NCBI GenBank assembly: GCA_034933285.1
Contig: JAYFNT010000003.1
Location: 62,001 to 126,000 of the forward strand
Source: RPRC01 sp034933285
GTDB taxonomy: Bacteria > Desulfobacterota > Desulfuromonadia > Geobacterales > Geobacteraceae
Direction of reading: 5' to 3'
Length of the DNA: 64,000 bases
Below the pieces are notes generated by a model. That model was given only the letters and a program-made list of their open reading frames with translations, was not told where the DNA came from and made no database searches. Positions 43,584 to 51,972 of the stretch are shown piece by piece. A program made the translations under genes and the position numbers. Each line of letters starts with the position of its first letter. Position 1 is the stretch's first letter.

Positions 43584-44153
43584 TTACACAGTGTACCAGA
43601 ACTTGACGTTTCTTACCTTATTATCGGCCAGCTTGAATTTGACCATTATTCCGTAATTCCCTTTCTTGGAAAGATCGAAATCATTGCCGAAATTGCCTTT
43701 CATCCCCATGAGATCCTTGGTCTGATCAGACTTGTCCGGGCCGGCCACCTTCACCCTCACTACGCCCCCGGTGATCGCCTTGCCGGTCTTCACATCCTCA
43801 ACCATAGACATGAGATGGTGGGTCTCCTTCATACCTCCGGGCATTTCCATGCCCTTCATCTGCTGTTTCATATCCATCACCCTGAAGGTCACTTTTACCC
43901 CGTCAACTACCTGCGGATAGGCGACCTTACCCGCTTGCGCCATCTGGCTGCCATGTCCTTCATGCATGGCACCGTGGTTGTGTTTCATGGCTGTTGCCGC
44001 CATGCTCGCTTCCAGCGCCGAATGGAAAGTGAAGTAGAGGAGGATGAAGATGATCAGGATGCCCAACAGGACCAGGAACTGCAGGCGCTTCTTGGTCCGG
44101 ACCTGGTTCTCCCACTGCCCCGACCAGGCGAGGTACATTCGGGATGCGCGCAA
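43584..44153 (-). CDS. Membrane-anchored Met/His-rich protein (metal-handling candidate)
   Basis: A 189-residue protein with one membrane helix (LQFLVLLGILIIFILLYFTF) after a short N-terminal stretch, then an exposed domain with MKHNHGAMHEGHGSQM, VTFRVMDMKQQMKGMEMPGG and THHLMSMVEDV; many Met and His residues suggest copper or silver contact. The remaining part is beta-rich (GGVVRVKVAGPDK, NYGIMVKFKLADNKV), similar in layout to FixH/YtkA-like domains. The first residues run into the DUF6448 pseudogene, so the original start may have been changed. Confidence 0.6.
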   Translation of the reverse strand: MRASRMYLAWSGQWENQVRTKKRLQFLVLLGILIIFILLYFTFHSALEASMAATAMKHNHGAMHEGHGSQMAQAGKVAYPQVVDGVKVTFRVMDMKQQMKGMEMPGGMKETHHLMSMVEDVKTGKAITGGVVRVKVAGPDKSDQTKDLMGMKGNFGNDFDLSKKGNYGIMVKFKLADNKVRNVKFWYTV

Positions 44154-44650
44154 GGCACTGGAAAGCTGAGGATGTCACCCCGGTACTCAAATGAGTGAAA
44201 GAAAAGGATGAAAAGGCTATTCGTGCTGTCTTCACAAAGGCGCTCAGCGCCAAAGGGAAGAAAAACGCCGCCACCGAGGAAAACCGGTTTTTTTCTACCC
44301 TTGTCCGGGTGCATAGGGCCGGTGAGGGAGCACCCTTCACCGGACTGAAGCCGGCCGGCACTTTAGAACCTGCAGTGGCTGAGGCGGACAAGGCCCTTGC
44401 AAGCGGGTCATCAGATGCTCTGGTAAAACTGATCACAGATTCTGCGACTCACGGGATCAGGGAGCGCTTCGAGCGGTCTCTCACTGCTTACAAGCACAAG
44501 GATGAAAGCGTCAAAGCTGGCAGGGAGTTCGTCGACGCCTACATCGAGTACACCCACGATGTCGAACGCCTTCACCTGGATGCTTCAAAAGCCTTTGGGC
44601 ACTGCGCGCACCATGAAGAACTTGCCCCTGCCAAGCACCGGCATGATTGA
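44143..44650 (+). pseudogene. DUF6448 family protein, disrupted
   Basis: From 44146 the frame reads A-R-K-A-L-E-S, then an extra T (44167) shifts it; the next frame reads EDVTPVLK, a TGA stop at 44192-44194 where the family has Trp, then VKEKDEKAIRAVFTKAL, FSTLVRVHRAGEGAPFTGLKPA and ERFERSLTAYKHKDES to the end at 44650. One frameshift and one TGG-to-TGA change therefore break it, and the signal peptide is missing. Downstream part from GTG 44195 could still give a 151-residue protein. Confidence 0.75.
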
Positions 44651-44671
44651 TTCACGCTTCCTTCCCACCGG

Positions 44672-44974
44672 TCATGCAAAATAGTGTACCAGGTAAAATA
44701 TCAATAGCGCCACCAAGCCAATGAGTGCCGAAGCTATGGTAATGGAAATGTTCCTGGAAACATTCTCGTCCTTACCATACGCATTGAAAATCAGGGTGAG
44801 AGCAGCAAATACAATCAAGCCGAGCACTCCTTTGGCCGTCCAGTGGTGTCCGGTCAGGTTCGCAAGAGAATTCTTCACTGGCGGATAAAGATCGGCAACG
44901 ATTATAAGCGTTGTCATGAGCAGGATGTATGCGGTTGCAGATTTGAATACTGCTGAAACGAGCCTGTTTTTCAT
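44672..44974 (-). CDS. Small multi-pass membrane protein
   Basis: A 100-residue protein with three hydrophobic segments (FKSATAYILLMTTLIIVADL, GVLGLIVFAALTLIFNAYG, ITIASALIGLVALLIFYLVH). The family is not recognised. It overlaps its upstream partner gene by ATGA (44971-44974), so the two form an operon and probably one membrane complex. The start at 44974 was chosen because the residues before it are unrelated to the partner's stop. Confidence 0.65.
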   Translation of the reverse strand: MKNRLVSAVFKSATAYILLMTTLIIVADLYPPVKNSLANLTGHHWTAKGVLGLIVFAALTLIFNAYGKDENVSRNISITIASALIGLVALLIFYLVHYFA

Positions 44975-45453
44975 ACCCCGCCTCCCATGAGATGTCTCGC
45001 AGCCATTGAGACAATCGAGCCTAGACCTGCCATGAGAAATGACATGAGGAATATCAGGATTGAAAGACATGCAGCTTTGTTCAGGGTTTTTGAATCGACA
45101 TCGCTCCATTTGCCGGTTTTCAGATAAAACACGAGAACCGCCACTGCCAGTATGGGGATAAAGAGAAAGATATGTTCCTTGTACTCGATTATGATTTTGT
45201 GAGCCCATTTGAGCGTACTTGCCTGGGAGATGAGGATGGGCTTCACCTCAGTCCCGTAATGGACAATGTAGTAGTATCCACCAACAATCCAAGACAGGAA
45301 TGCTCCGACCGTTCCGACCGCGGCGCTTATCCTTGCCCTCACAAGCCCCTTTTCGGTCCGGTTGAAAGTTTCTATCGCTACGATCAGGAAGCAAATCCCG
45401 GCCAATTCACCAAAACCGACATGGAAAAAGAGCAGATAATGAATGAAGTCCAT
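44971..45453 (-). CDS. Multi-pass membrane protein, unknown
   Basis: A 160-residue protein with four hydrophobic segments (IHYLLFFHVGFGELAGICFL, VGTVGAFLSWIVGGYYYIVH, IFLFIPILAVAVLVFYL, ILIFLMSFLMAGLGSIV). Histidines within or next to helices (H5, H11, H67-type YIVHY, KWAHK) could bind haem or metal, but no motif is decisive. It is the first gene of a two-gene minus-strand operon diverging from the P-type ATPase. GGAGGC lies 5 nt upstream of the ATG. Confidence 0.6.
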   Translation of the reverse strand: MDFIHYLLFFHVGFGELAGICFLIVAIETFNRTEKGLVRARISAAVGTVGAFLSWIVGGYYYIVHYGTEVKPILISQASTLKWAHKIIIEYKEHIFLFIPILAVAVLVFYLKTGKWSDVDSKTLNKAACLSILIFLMSFLMAGLGSIVSMAARHLMGGGV

Positions 45454-45641
45454 ACTGCCTCCTTAACCTTTGTCTGAACAACCTTTCACTTCAACCTTTC
45501 CGCCAACACCAGTTAACTATTTGATATGTCTATTCGTTTCTGTTATCAGTATAGCACGAAACGCCACTCCTTCACACTATTCTGATTTTCTTATATTTAG
45601 ATTTTACAGAACGTTCTACTTAATAACATGTCTCATTTCAA

Positions 45642-45657
45642 GAGGAGTTTACTCCTC
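45642..45657. promoter_or_regulatory. Palindromic operator candidate in divergent gap
   Basis: GAGGAGT-TT-ACTCCTC (45642-45657) is a perfect 7-bp inverted repeat with a 2-nt centre, in the 432-nt gap between the minus-strand membrane operon and the plus-strand metal ATPase. No other gene is seen in this gap. A regulator-binding site is inferred. Confidence 0.4.
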
Positions 45658-45885
45658 GACATGCATTTCTTGAACTATCTAGCTCGCAGCCGAACATTTT
45701 TCATCATACTTTAGTGCCCATGTTCTTCGTGTTTACTTTCCGGAGCATTTACAGGCGCTTCTTAAATTTCGCACAATGGAGGAGATGGAGAAGTCATTAC
45801 ACAAGAAAAGAAGATGCCTGTGGCTTCCCAAGATGTATAATATATATGAATATATTAATCTGGTTTTCGCAGGAGATGAAATCTG

Positions 45886-48138
45886 ATGGATGTCGTCAGG
45901 TCGAACACAAAAAACTATTACACATGCCCGATGCACCCTGAAATACGTCAAGACGGTCCAGGGTCCTGCCCAAAGTGCGGGATGGCGCTTGAGCCGGAAG
46001 TTACTTTGGATTTAGCTGCCCACAGCGAGTGGATCTGCCCAATGCATCCTGAGATCGTTCGCGATCAGCCGGGAAGTTGCCCAATCTGCGGCATGGCGCT
46101 TGAACAACGAGCGGTGGCTGGCGAGCAGACTGAGGAAAACCCTGAACTAAGGGATATGTCACAACGTTTCTGGTTTGCCACCGCAATTACGATCCCGCTG
46201 CTTTTCATCGCAATGAGCGATCTGCTGCCGGGACAGCCCATATCGCAGCTTCTTGCCATGCGGGATCGAATGCTCATTGAGCTTGCATTGGCGACACCTG
46301 TCTGCCTATGGTCAGCATGTCCCTTCTATGTCCGCGCCGTCCAATCGATACAGAACCGAAGCCTGAACATGTTTACGCTGATAGGGCTAGGCGTCAGTGT
46401 GGCTTATGTCTACAGCGTCGTTGCAGCCCTCTTTCCCTCGAGTTTCCCCGCCTCGTTCCGTGAAAATGGCGAGGTCGCGGTTTACTTCGAAGCTGCCGGC
46501 GTCATCGTGACCCTTATCCTCCTTGGCCAGGTTCTTGAACTGCGCGCCCGAAGCCAGACGAGTCAGGCGATCAGGAAATTGCTTGGGATGCAGGCCAAGA
46601 CCGCCCGGCGCATCAATGAAGACAATACCGAGATGGATGTGTCGCTGGATACGGTGCATGTCGGAGACCGGCTGCGTGTGCGGCCGGGAGAAAAGATACC
46701 TGTCGACGGTATCGTGATCGAAGGCGCCACTTCCGTGGACGAGTCGATGGTCACTGGCGAACCGATCCCCGTCGAGAAACATGCTGGCGACCATGTCATC
46801 GGCTCAACTGTCAATGGGACGGGTGCTTTAGTCATGCGTGCGGAGAAAGTAGGCGCCGATACACTGCTTTCCCGGATTGTGTCTATGGTTGCTGAAGCGC
46901 AACGGAGTCGCGCCCCCATCCAGAAGCTTGCCGATGTAGTCGCTGGCTACTTTGTACCTGTGGTGGTACTCATCGCGATCATAACTTTCATCATCTGGGC
47001 TGTTGTCGGACCGGATCCTCGTATGGCACATGCGCTCATCAATGCGGTGGCCGTGTTGATCATCGCATGTCCATGCGCTCTCGGCCTGGCGACCCCCATG
47101 TCCATCATGGTCGCAACCGGCAAGGGAGCAACCATGGGCATCCTGTTCAGGAACGCCGAAGCGATCGAGGTGATGCGCAAGGTGGATACATTGGTTGTTG
47201 ACAAGACATGCACTCTCACCGAGGGCAAACCCAAGCTTGTCAGCGTGGTCACCTCCGATGGCATCAACGAAGTAGACTTACTCCGTTTTGCAGCGAGCAT
47301 CGAGCGGGGCAGCGAGCATCCTTTGGCGGCTGCAATCGTTAAAGGGGCCGAGGAACGGAAAATCGGGCTTGCACAGACAGAGGACTTCACTTCAGTCACG
47401 GGAAAAGGCGTTCGTGGTCGAATCGACGGATGTGACGTCGCCCTCGGCAATCGGGCCTTGATGGAGTCCCTCAGCATCGATCCGGGAGATCTTGCAAAGC
47501 GCGCTGAAGAGCTGCGTGGAAATGGCCAGACAGTGATGTTCGTGGCTCTTGATGGAAAGCTAGCGGGGATGGTCGGGGTGGCAGATCCCATCAAGGAAAG
47601 CACTCCCGACGCTATCCGTACCTTGCACAATGCAGGCATCAGGATCGTCATGCTCACGGGCGACAGCAAGACTACCGCCCAAGCAGTTGCCAGTACACTC
47701 AGCATCGATGAGGTCATCGCTGAAGTTCTCCCCGATCAGAAGGCTGATATAGTCAAACGATTGCAGTCTGAGGGACGCGTGGTCGCCATGGCTGGAGACG
47801 GGATAAATGACGCTCCGGCACTGGCCATGGCGCAGGTCGGAATCGCGATGGGCACGGGTACTGACGTGGCGATGGAGAGTGCCCACGTTACGCTGGTCAA
47901 GGGTGACCTCCGGGCAATAGCGCGAGCCCAGAGCCTGAGCCGCACAACAATGGCAAACATCAAGCAGAATCTCTTTTTTGCGTTCTTTTATAACGCTGCT
48001 GGGGTCCCAATTGCCGCTGGAGTTCTCTACCCATTTACGGGATTGCTGCTGAGCCCGATAATCGCTGCCGCGGCGATGAGCTTTAGTTCAGTATCCGTCG
48101 TGAGCAACGCGCTCCGGCTTCGGAGGGCAAGACTATGA
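45886..48138 (+). CDS. P1B-type heavy-metal (Cu/Ag) ATPase with altered phosphorylation motif
   Basis: A 750-residue metal-exporting ATPase. Two N-terminal heavy-metal-binding domains read YTCPMHPEIRQDGPGSCPKC-GM and ICPMHPEIVRDQPGSCPIC-GM. Then come membrane helices, MVTGEPIPVEK, the transport site IACPCALGLATP, GSEHPLAAAI and GDGINDAPALAMAQVGIAMG. The phosphorylation loop reads D439-K-T-C442-T-L-T instead of DKTGTLT; the TGC codon is at 47209-47211. All other motifs are intact. This Gly is almost invariant, so activity may be lost or altered. ATG 45886 has AGGAGA upstream. It heads an operon with two small membrane proteins. Confidence 0.93.
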   Translation: MDVVRSNTKNYYTCPMHPEIRQDGPGSCPKCGMALEPEVTLDLAAHSEWICPMHPEIVRDQPGSCPICGMALEQRAVAGEQTEENPELRDMSQRFWFATAITIPLLFIAMSDLLPGQPISQLLAMRDRMLIELALATPVCLWSACPFYVRAVQSIQNRSLNMFTLIGLGVSVAYVYSVVAALFPSSFPASFRENGEVAVYFEAAGVIVTLILLGQVLELRARSQTSQAIRKLLGMQAKTARRINEDNTEMDVSLDTVHVGDRLRVRPGEKIPVDGIVIEGATSVDESMVTGEPIPVEKHAGDHVIGSTVNGTGALVMRAEKVGADTLLSRIVSMVAEAQRSRAPIQKLADVVAGYFVPVVVLIAIITFIIWAVVGPDPRMAHALINAVAVLIIACPCALGLATPMSIMVATGKGATMGILFRNAEAIEVMRKVDTLVVDKTCTLTEGKPKLVSVVTSDGINEVDLLRFAASIERGSEHPLAAAIVKGAEERKIGLAQTEDFTSVTGKGVRGRIDGCDVALGNRALMESLSIDPGDLAKRAEELRGNGQTVMFVALDGKLAGMVGVADPIKESTPDAIRTLHNAGIRIVMLTGDSKTTAQAVASTLSIDEVIAEVLPDQKADIVKRLQSEGRVVAMAGDGINDAPALAMAQVGIAMGTGTDVAMESAHVTLVKGDLRAIARAQSLSRTTMANIKQNLFFAFFYNAAGVPIAAGVLYPFTGLLLSPIIAAAAMSFSSVSVVSNALRLRRARL

Positions 48139-48347
48139 ATCATTCACTTCGTATGCTTATAGGCTGCATTCTTCCCCTGTTGGCGATCTTCATCCTGCCG
48201 CTCTTCGGCGTCGACCAGGGCGTGACGCTTTTCATCTTCATCGTTGCTATGTTTGCCTGTCATCTCGGAATGATGGGACACCACCATGGATCGCATGAGG
48301 AGCACTCGCCAACAGACAAAGGAGATCAAGATCATGAGAGGCCTTAA
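48135..48347 (+). CDS. DUF2933-like small His-rich membrane protein
   Basis: A 70-residue protein: a two-helix hydrophobic N-terminus (MLIGCILPLLAIFILPLFGV, VTLFIFIVAMFACHLGMM) and a soluble tail rich in His and acidic residues (GHHHGSHEEHSP). It resembles DUF2933 proteins that accompany copper and silver systems. ATGA overlap with the ATPase gene. A metal-binding accessory role is inferred. Confidence 0.65.
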   Translation: MNHSLRMLIGCILPLLAIFILPLFGVDQGVTLFIFIVAMFACHLGMMGHHHGSHEEHSPTDKGDQDHERP

Positions 48348-48612
48348 TGTCAAAGGAACAAGTGTCGCCCTGGGCACGAGCTGCGCCGTGCTCTATGCCG
48401 CATGCGACTTCGTCATGCTTACGGTCCCGAAGCAGTCCGTCATCCGGTTTTTCAACAGCATCCTCCATGGCTGGGATGTAACTCCTATCATGCGTTGGGA
48501 TATGCCATGGTGGGAAGCTGTGCTCGGGACACTGGAAATATTCATTCTCGGCTGGTTGGTCGGAGCAATGTTTGCTGTTATCTATAACCTTGCTTCGTCG
48601 ACAAAGAGATGA
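48334..48612 (+). CDS. DUF5676-like membrane protein
   Basis: A 92-residue protein with two hydrophobic stretches (VALGTSCAVLYAACDFVML, LGTLEIFILGWLVGAMFAVI). The N-terminal NVKGTSVALGTSCAVLYAACD block and its place behind a metal ATPase match DUF5676 proteins. The ATG at 48334 follows AAGGAGATCAAG and lies inside the end of the preceding gene, giving a 14-nt overlap. Confidence 0.7.
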   Translation: MRGLNVKGTSVALGTSCAVLYAACDFVMLTVPKQSVIRFFNSILHGWDVTPIMRWDMPWWEAVLGTLEIFILGWLVGAMFAVIYNLASSTKR

Positions 48613-48697
48613 GCTGTTCACGGTAACGGTTATTCTTTATGGAAAATGGCGGCTATCATCACGATGATCAATGTAAAAAATATCGTGAGCAAGAATC

Positions 48698-48755
48698 GCT
48701 AGCAGATACCCGATAAAGAATTACAAGCTAGCAGATACCCGATAAAGAATTACAA
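48698..48755. repeat. 29-bp perfect tandem duplication
   Basis: The unit GCTAGCAGATACCCGATAAA... (29 nt) occurs at 48698-48726 and again at 48727-48755 without change, in the gap before the ICMT-like gene. Probably a recent slippage duplication. Confidence 0.9.
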
Positions 48756-48801
48756 GAATTCAAAAGAACATGGATACCCATAAAACCAAGGAGGTAACCT
48801 T

Positions 48802-49422
48802 ATGCACGTTGGAATGTGGGGTCTTGCGGTCATAGTTATCGTAATTGTCTCATGGCTTTTGTATAAATACCTGGCGCCGCAGAACTGGAAGGAGTGGGCT
48901 CGCGCTGGAGTAGTCCAGGCTTTCATCATCGCCTTCTACGCCGAAATGTATGGGTTTCCTCTGACCATCTACTTTTTGGCCCGCTTTTTCGGGCTAGATC
49001 TTGCGTGGGCCAAAGGTGGCAATCTCTGGGCTCAACTCTTTGGCACGCCAATGGCTCATCTCATCGCCATGATGATCGGCTATGCTATAGTGTTTAGCGG
49101 CGCAACACTGGTCGCTGACGGTTGGCGACGGGTTTACCAAGCAAGGCGCGAGGGGCGGCTTGTGACTGACGGCGTTTATGCGCGGGTCCGTCATCCGCAA
49201 TACACCGGGCTGTTTATCATCGTTTTCGGTGAGGGCATTGTGCACTGGCCCACTATATTCTCTGTCATCGCATTTCCGATCATCATTATCGCTTACACAT
49301 CGCTCGCCAGAAAAGAAGAACGACAGATGATAGAGAAGTTTGGCGATGAATACCGCGAGTACCAGAAGCGAGTTCCGATGTTCATTCCTCGTCGCAAAGT
49401 CGGCGACTTACAGGAGGAATAA
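48802..49422 (+). CDS. Isoprenylcysteine carboxyl methyltransferase (ICMT/PEMT) family membrane protein
   Basis: A 206-residue membrane methyltransferase. Hydrophobic segments lie at residues about 4-22, 38-60 and 85-105; the conserved end has VYARVRHPQYTGLFIIVFGE, then ARKEERQMIEKFGDEYREY and KRVPMFIP, the ICMT/NnrU-like signature (RHPxYxG ... EExxLxxxFGxxYxxY). Bacterial members methylate lipids or small molecules; the substrate here is unknown. Such genes are common beside metal ATPase genes. ATG 48802 lies behind AAGGAGGTAACC. Confidence 0.85.
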   Translation: MHVGMWGLAVIVIVIVSWLLYKYLAPQNWKEWARAGVVQAFIIAFYAEMYGFPLTIYFLARFFGLDLAWAKGGNLWAQLFGTPMAHLIAMMIGYAIVFSGATLVADGWRRVYQARREGRLVTDGVYARVRHPQYTGLFIIVFGEGIVHWPTIFSVIAFPIIIIAYTSLARKEERQMIEKFGDEYREYQKRVPMFIPRRKVGDLQEE

Positions 49423-49512
49423 ATGAGCGCACAAACCATGACCATCATAAGTGGTATCGTCTTGCTGGCAGTCTTCGCACTTGTCGCTTGGTACTTAAAA
49501 CGACGAAGCTGA
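49423..49512 (+). CDS. 29-residue single-span membrane peptide
   Basis: A short frame with a strong AGGAGGAAT site starting 1 nt after the previous stop. It reads MSAQTMTII, then a hydrophobic span SGIVLLAVFALVAWYL and a basic KRRS end. It is too short for a family call but its coding look and ribosome site are good. Confidence 0.55.
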   Translation: MSAQTMTIISGIVLLAVFALVAWYLKRRS

Positions 49513-49650
49513 TATCTTACTGTGTAGCTTTAGATTCTGCTTCGGGTTGCGCGAGAGTCTGGAGAAATTTTGAGTCTCCAAACTCTTGCGGCTCAATATG
49601 ACGCTTCTGTCCCTGATTCGCTCTGCTCATTTACCTATGAATATTGATGA

Positions 49651-49865
49651 TCACACCTCTTTCATGATGTACCCTGCCCGGCGGACGGTGTGGATCAGTT
49701 TGCCGTTGCGGTCGTGGTCTATTTTCTTGCGAAGGTAGTTGATGTAGACATCGACGATATTGGTGAACCTGCAGAGTTCGTTTTTTGCCCAGACGTTGTC
49801 GGCGATGGTTGCCCTGGTTAATGTCTTGTTCGGGTTGCGCATCAGGAATTCCAGGAGGAGAGAAT
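49651..49865 (-). pseudogene. OmpR/PhoB-type response regulator, C-terminal fragment
   Basis: On the minus strand the frame ending at TGA 49651 reads LLLEFLMRNPNKTLTRATIA, then NVDVYINYLRKKID-like NIVDVYINYLRKKIDHDRNG and IHTVRRAGYIMKEV, the effector domain of a CusR-type regulator. Translation is lost at about 49865, exactly where a 14-bp terminal repeat of a REP-transposase-like element begins. The receiver domain is absent. Confidence 0.85.
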
Positions 49866-50200
49866 GGGGACGTAGCTGACTGCGTCGACTTAAATGTTCT
49901 GAGGCTAAGGAGACGCCCAGGGATGTTTAAAAGTAATCGAGTGGTTCCTCATTTTTCTCATTCTCAGGCACATAGGCGACACCGCCGCCAACCAGGGGAC
50001 AGGACCATTCCGCTGCAAGAGGAGCATTATGCTATCTGTGCGTTAAAAAGTTCGAACTGAATGGAGCCGCAATGGCGAGAACGCTGAACATCACGCGGTC
50101 CGGGGGTATTCGTGGCGGCACGAAGGGGCGGGGAAATATACGATAAAATGCCCGAGTTGCAAACAATGCTTGCCAAATTGACAAAATCAGCTACGTCCCC
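49866..50200. mobile_element. Decayed REP-associated (Y1 transposase) element
   Basis: GGGGACGTAGCTGA (49866-49879) and TCAGCTACGTCCCC (50187-50200) are perfect 14-bp inverted ends of a 335-bp segment. Inside, an ATG at 50072 gives MARTLNITRSGGIRGGTKG then RGNIR, close to the N-terminus of TnpA_REP transposases (MARxLRIxxxGAxYHVxxRGNxR), ending at TAA 50144. The rest of the transposase is gone. It interrupts the response regulator. Confidence 0.6.
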
Positions 50201-50297
50201 TTAATACACATAATCCAATGCATAAGCCGCGTCGAAATCCAACGGGCAGGATGATAACTGGTGTGATATCAGCTATATATACGGATACGAAACCCAG

Positions 50298-50795
50298 TTA
50301 CGGCACACCGGCCCAGTGAGTGAAGACGAAGTCATTGTCGGCAACGGGTTTATGGCAGCTGAAGCATTCCTGCGCAAAGCCGGCATCCTTGCCGTAAGGT
50401 TTGTATTTTTCACCGACGAAACGGGCAAATCCCCATCCTCCGGTCTTCCTGTATTTCCCGGAATCCTTGATCATAAACTCCACCTGGGCAAATGTGCCGG
50501 GTACCATGGCCACGAGGAACTTGGGATGCTTCTCGGCTTTCCAGGCGACCTTGGCGAAAATGGTTCCATCCGGGAATGGACGCTTACCTTCGCGAAAGGC
50601 CTGTATAGCCGTTTCATTGCCAAGGATAACCCTGATATGCCCCTTGTCCGGCCGATAGGATGGAGCTATCACCTGCCAGTTGCGATAACCCTTTATCAAG
50701 GCTATACCGTTTGGCGCCACCAGCGGCCCGACTGCAGAAGCAACAGCAGTGATAGAGAGTGCCAGAAACAAAACGGACAGAAGCAATCCTTTCAT
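50298..50795 (-). CDS. Cytochrome P460-family protein
   Basis: A 165-residue secreted cytochrome. Signal peptide MKGLLLSVLFLALSITAVASA, then ALIKGYRNWQVIAPSYRPDK, HIRVILGNETAIQAFREGK and PDGTIFAKVAWK, which are typical P460 blocks, and the haem c site C-F-S-C-H near the end (FAQECFSCHKPV). P460 cytochromes oxidise hydroxylamine or related substrates in the periplasm. GGAGGAACAC lies before the ATG at 50795. It stands alone between two decayed stretches. Confidence 0.88.
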   Translation of the reverse strand: MKGLLLSVLFLALSITAVASAVGPLVAPNGIALIKGYRNWQVIAPSYRPDKGHIRVILGNETAIQAFREGKRPFPDGTIFAKVAWKAEKHPKFLVAMVPGTFAQVEFMIKDSGKYRKTGGWGFARFVGEKYKPYGKDAGFAQECFSCHKPVADNDFVFTHWAGVP

Positions 50796-51018
50796 GTGTT
50801 CCTCCTTTTGGTGTTGTGTCTTTCCGTGTAGTTGAATGGTACATCCATGTGGATTCACAAAACCGCTATGTCGGAAAGACGGCACAAGATATCTGCCAGA
50901 TGATAGGACAAGAATATTATGTTTTTAATTGTATACTAAAGACGATAAATTTCCACAATTAGACCGGAAACCGTTGAACTGGAACAGTTTCATAGGGCCC
51001 CTGGGGAGGCCCCTGGAA

Positions 51019-51259
51019 ACGTTGTCAATTTGTCAATTTATCAAGTCTAACATATTGATATTTGGTACGTGCCGCGTACTGCTCGCGGATATTGGCGTCC
51101 AAATTACTAATTGAGCGATGACGACCGGAACTTGTTCGAGAAAGGCAGGTGTGTAGGGGGAAGCCTGGTGGAAACTGCGTGGGCATTGCCTGTACGCCTA
51201 AAATATCCTGATCCATAAATCAATGTGTTATCTGGTCCAAGCTGACAAATTGTCAACGT
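51019..51259. repeat. MITE-like element with near-perfect terminal inverted repeats
   Basis: ACGTTGTCAATTTGTCA (51019-51035) and TGACAAATTGTCAACGT (51243-51259) are inverted repeats with one mismatch in 17. The 241-bp segment between them has no gene. The stretch 50796-51401 otherwise shows nothing recognisable except a GTGGTGTCCTCC short tandem repeat near 51270. Confidence 0.5.
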
Positions 51260-51401
51260 CCCCGTGGTGTCCTCCGTGGTGTCCTGGATTTTCAGAGTAG
51301 TCTGCTGGTTGATTGTACCATTTCCCCATAAATACAGGGGCACCAAACCTATTTACCTGCTGCTGTGGATACGTGGTCGGACCAAGATAAAACCCCTTTA
51401 G

Positions 51402-51485
51402 ATTGCGCTGGCTGCCTATCTGATCTCAGCGGAGGCTGCGTTTGCCACCGGTGAGAACTTCGTCGTTGACGGCGGGATGACCCGC
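51402..51485 (+). pseudogene. Short-chain dehydrogenase C-terminal fragment
   Basis: After an in-frame TAG at 51399 the translation reads IALAAYLISAEAAFATGENF, then VVDGGMT. This is the ending of SDR oxidoreductases (FLxSxxAxFxTGxxxxVDGGxT). The Rossmann and catalytic parts are absent, so this is a stub left by rearrangement. Confidence 0.7.
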
Positions 51486-51509
51486 AGGATGATTTGTGAA
51501 GAAGAGCTG

Positions 51510-51896
51510 CTACGCCTTCCCGACAACAGGCTGGAGTTCCGCCAGCCGCTGCTGGATTTTGGGGGCAAGGGCCGGATTGACGCCGACGAAGAAAGAGCAT
51601 TCACCGCCTTTCTCATGCGTCCTTTCGATGACGGCCGGGATAGCTGTGTTCAACAGTTTGTCCATGTCCAGTGTCGGGATGGTGAGACCGCCGGAGTAGC
51701 CGAAGGTTCCCCAGATGATGACGAACTCGTAACCGGACTCCTCCCACATCCGGATGCCCACGCCAAAGGCGCGCTCCCGGAATTCCGCATCCTCCGGAGG
51801 CGCGTTGCGCAGCCGGTCCAGCAGTTCCCGGCCCTCCTTCGAGCGGTCGATGATGAACGCGTAATGTTCCGATTTGGCGGCGACAAGATTGTGCAT
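51510..51896 (-). CDS. Conserved hypothetical protein upstream-paired with ferredoxin
   Basis: A 128-residue protein (HYAFIIDRSKEGRELLDRLR, FGVGIRMWEESGYEFVIIWG, GGECSFFVGVNPALAPKIQQ). No family recognised. It lies 76 nt after the ferredoxin gene on the same strand. The upstream ribosome site is poor, so the true start may differ. The reading on the opposite strand is a long open frame but lacks protein-like composition. Confidence 0.5.
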   Translation of the reverse strand: MHNLVAAKSEHYAFIIDRSKEGRELLDRLRNAPPEDAEFRERAFGVGIRMWEESGYEFVIIWGTFGYSGGLTIPTLDMDKLLNTAIPAVIERTHEKGGECSFFVGVNPALAPKIQQRLAELQPVVGKA

Positions 51897-51972
51897 TATC
51901 TAAGCACCCGCACCGAGGCCTTCGAGATGATGATGGAGCATGCGCGGCAGATGGCGCGAATTTTGTGAATGG

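Noticed and set aside
48698..48755. CRISPR-like repeat
   Set aside because: Only two units with no spacers between them, so it is a simple tandem duplication.
51477..51968. Plus-strand protein continuing from the SDR fragment
   Set aside because: After about 28 residues the frame loses SDR similarity and lies antisense to a more protein-like minus-strand gene.
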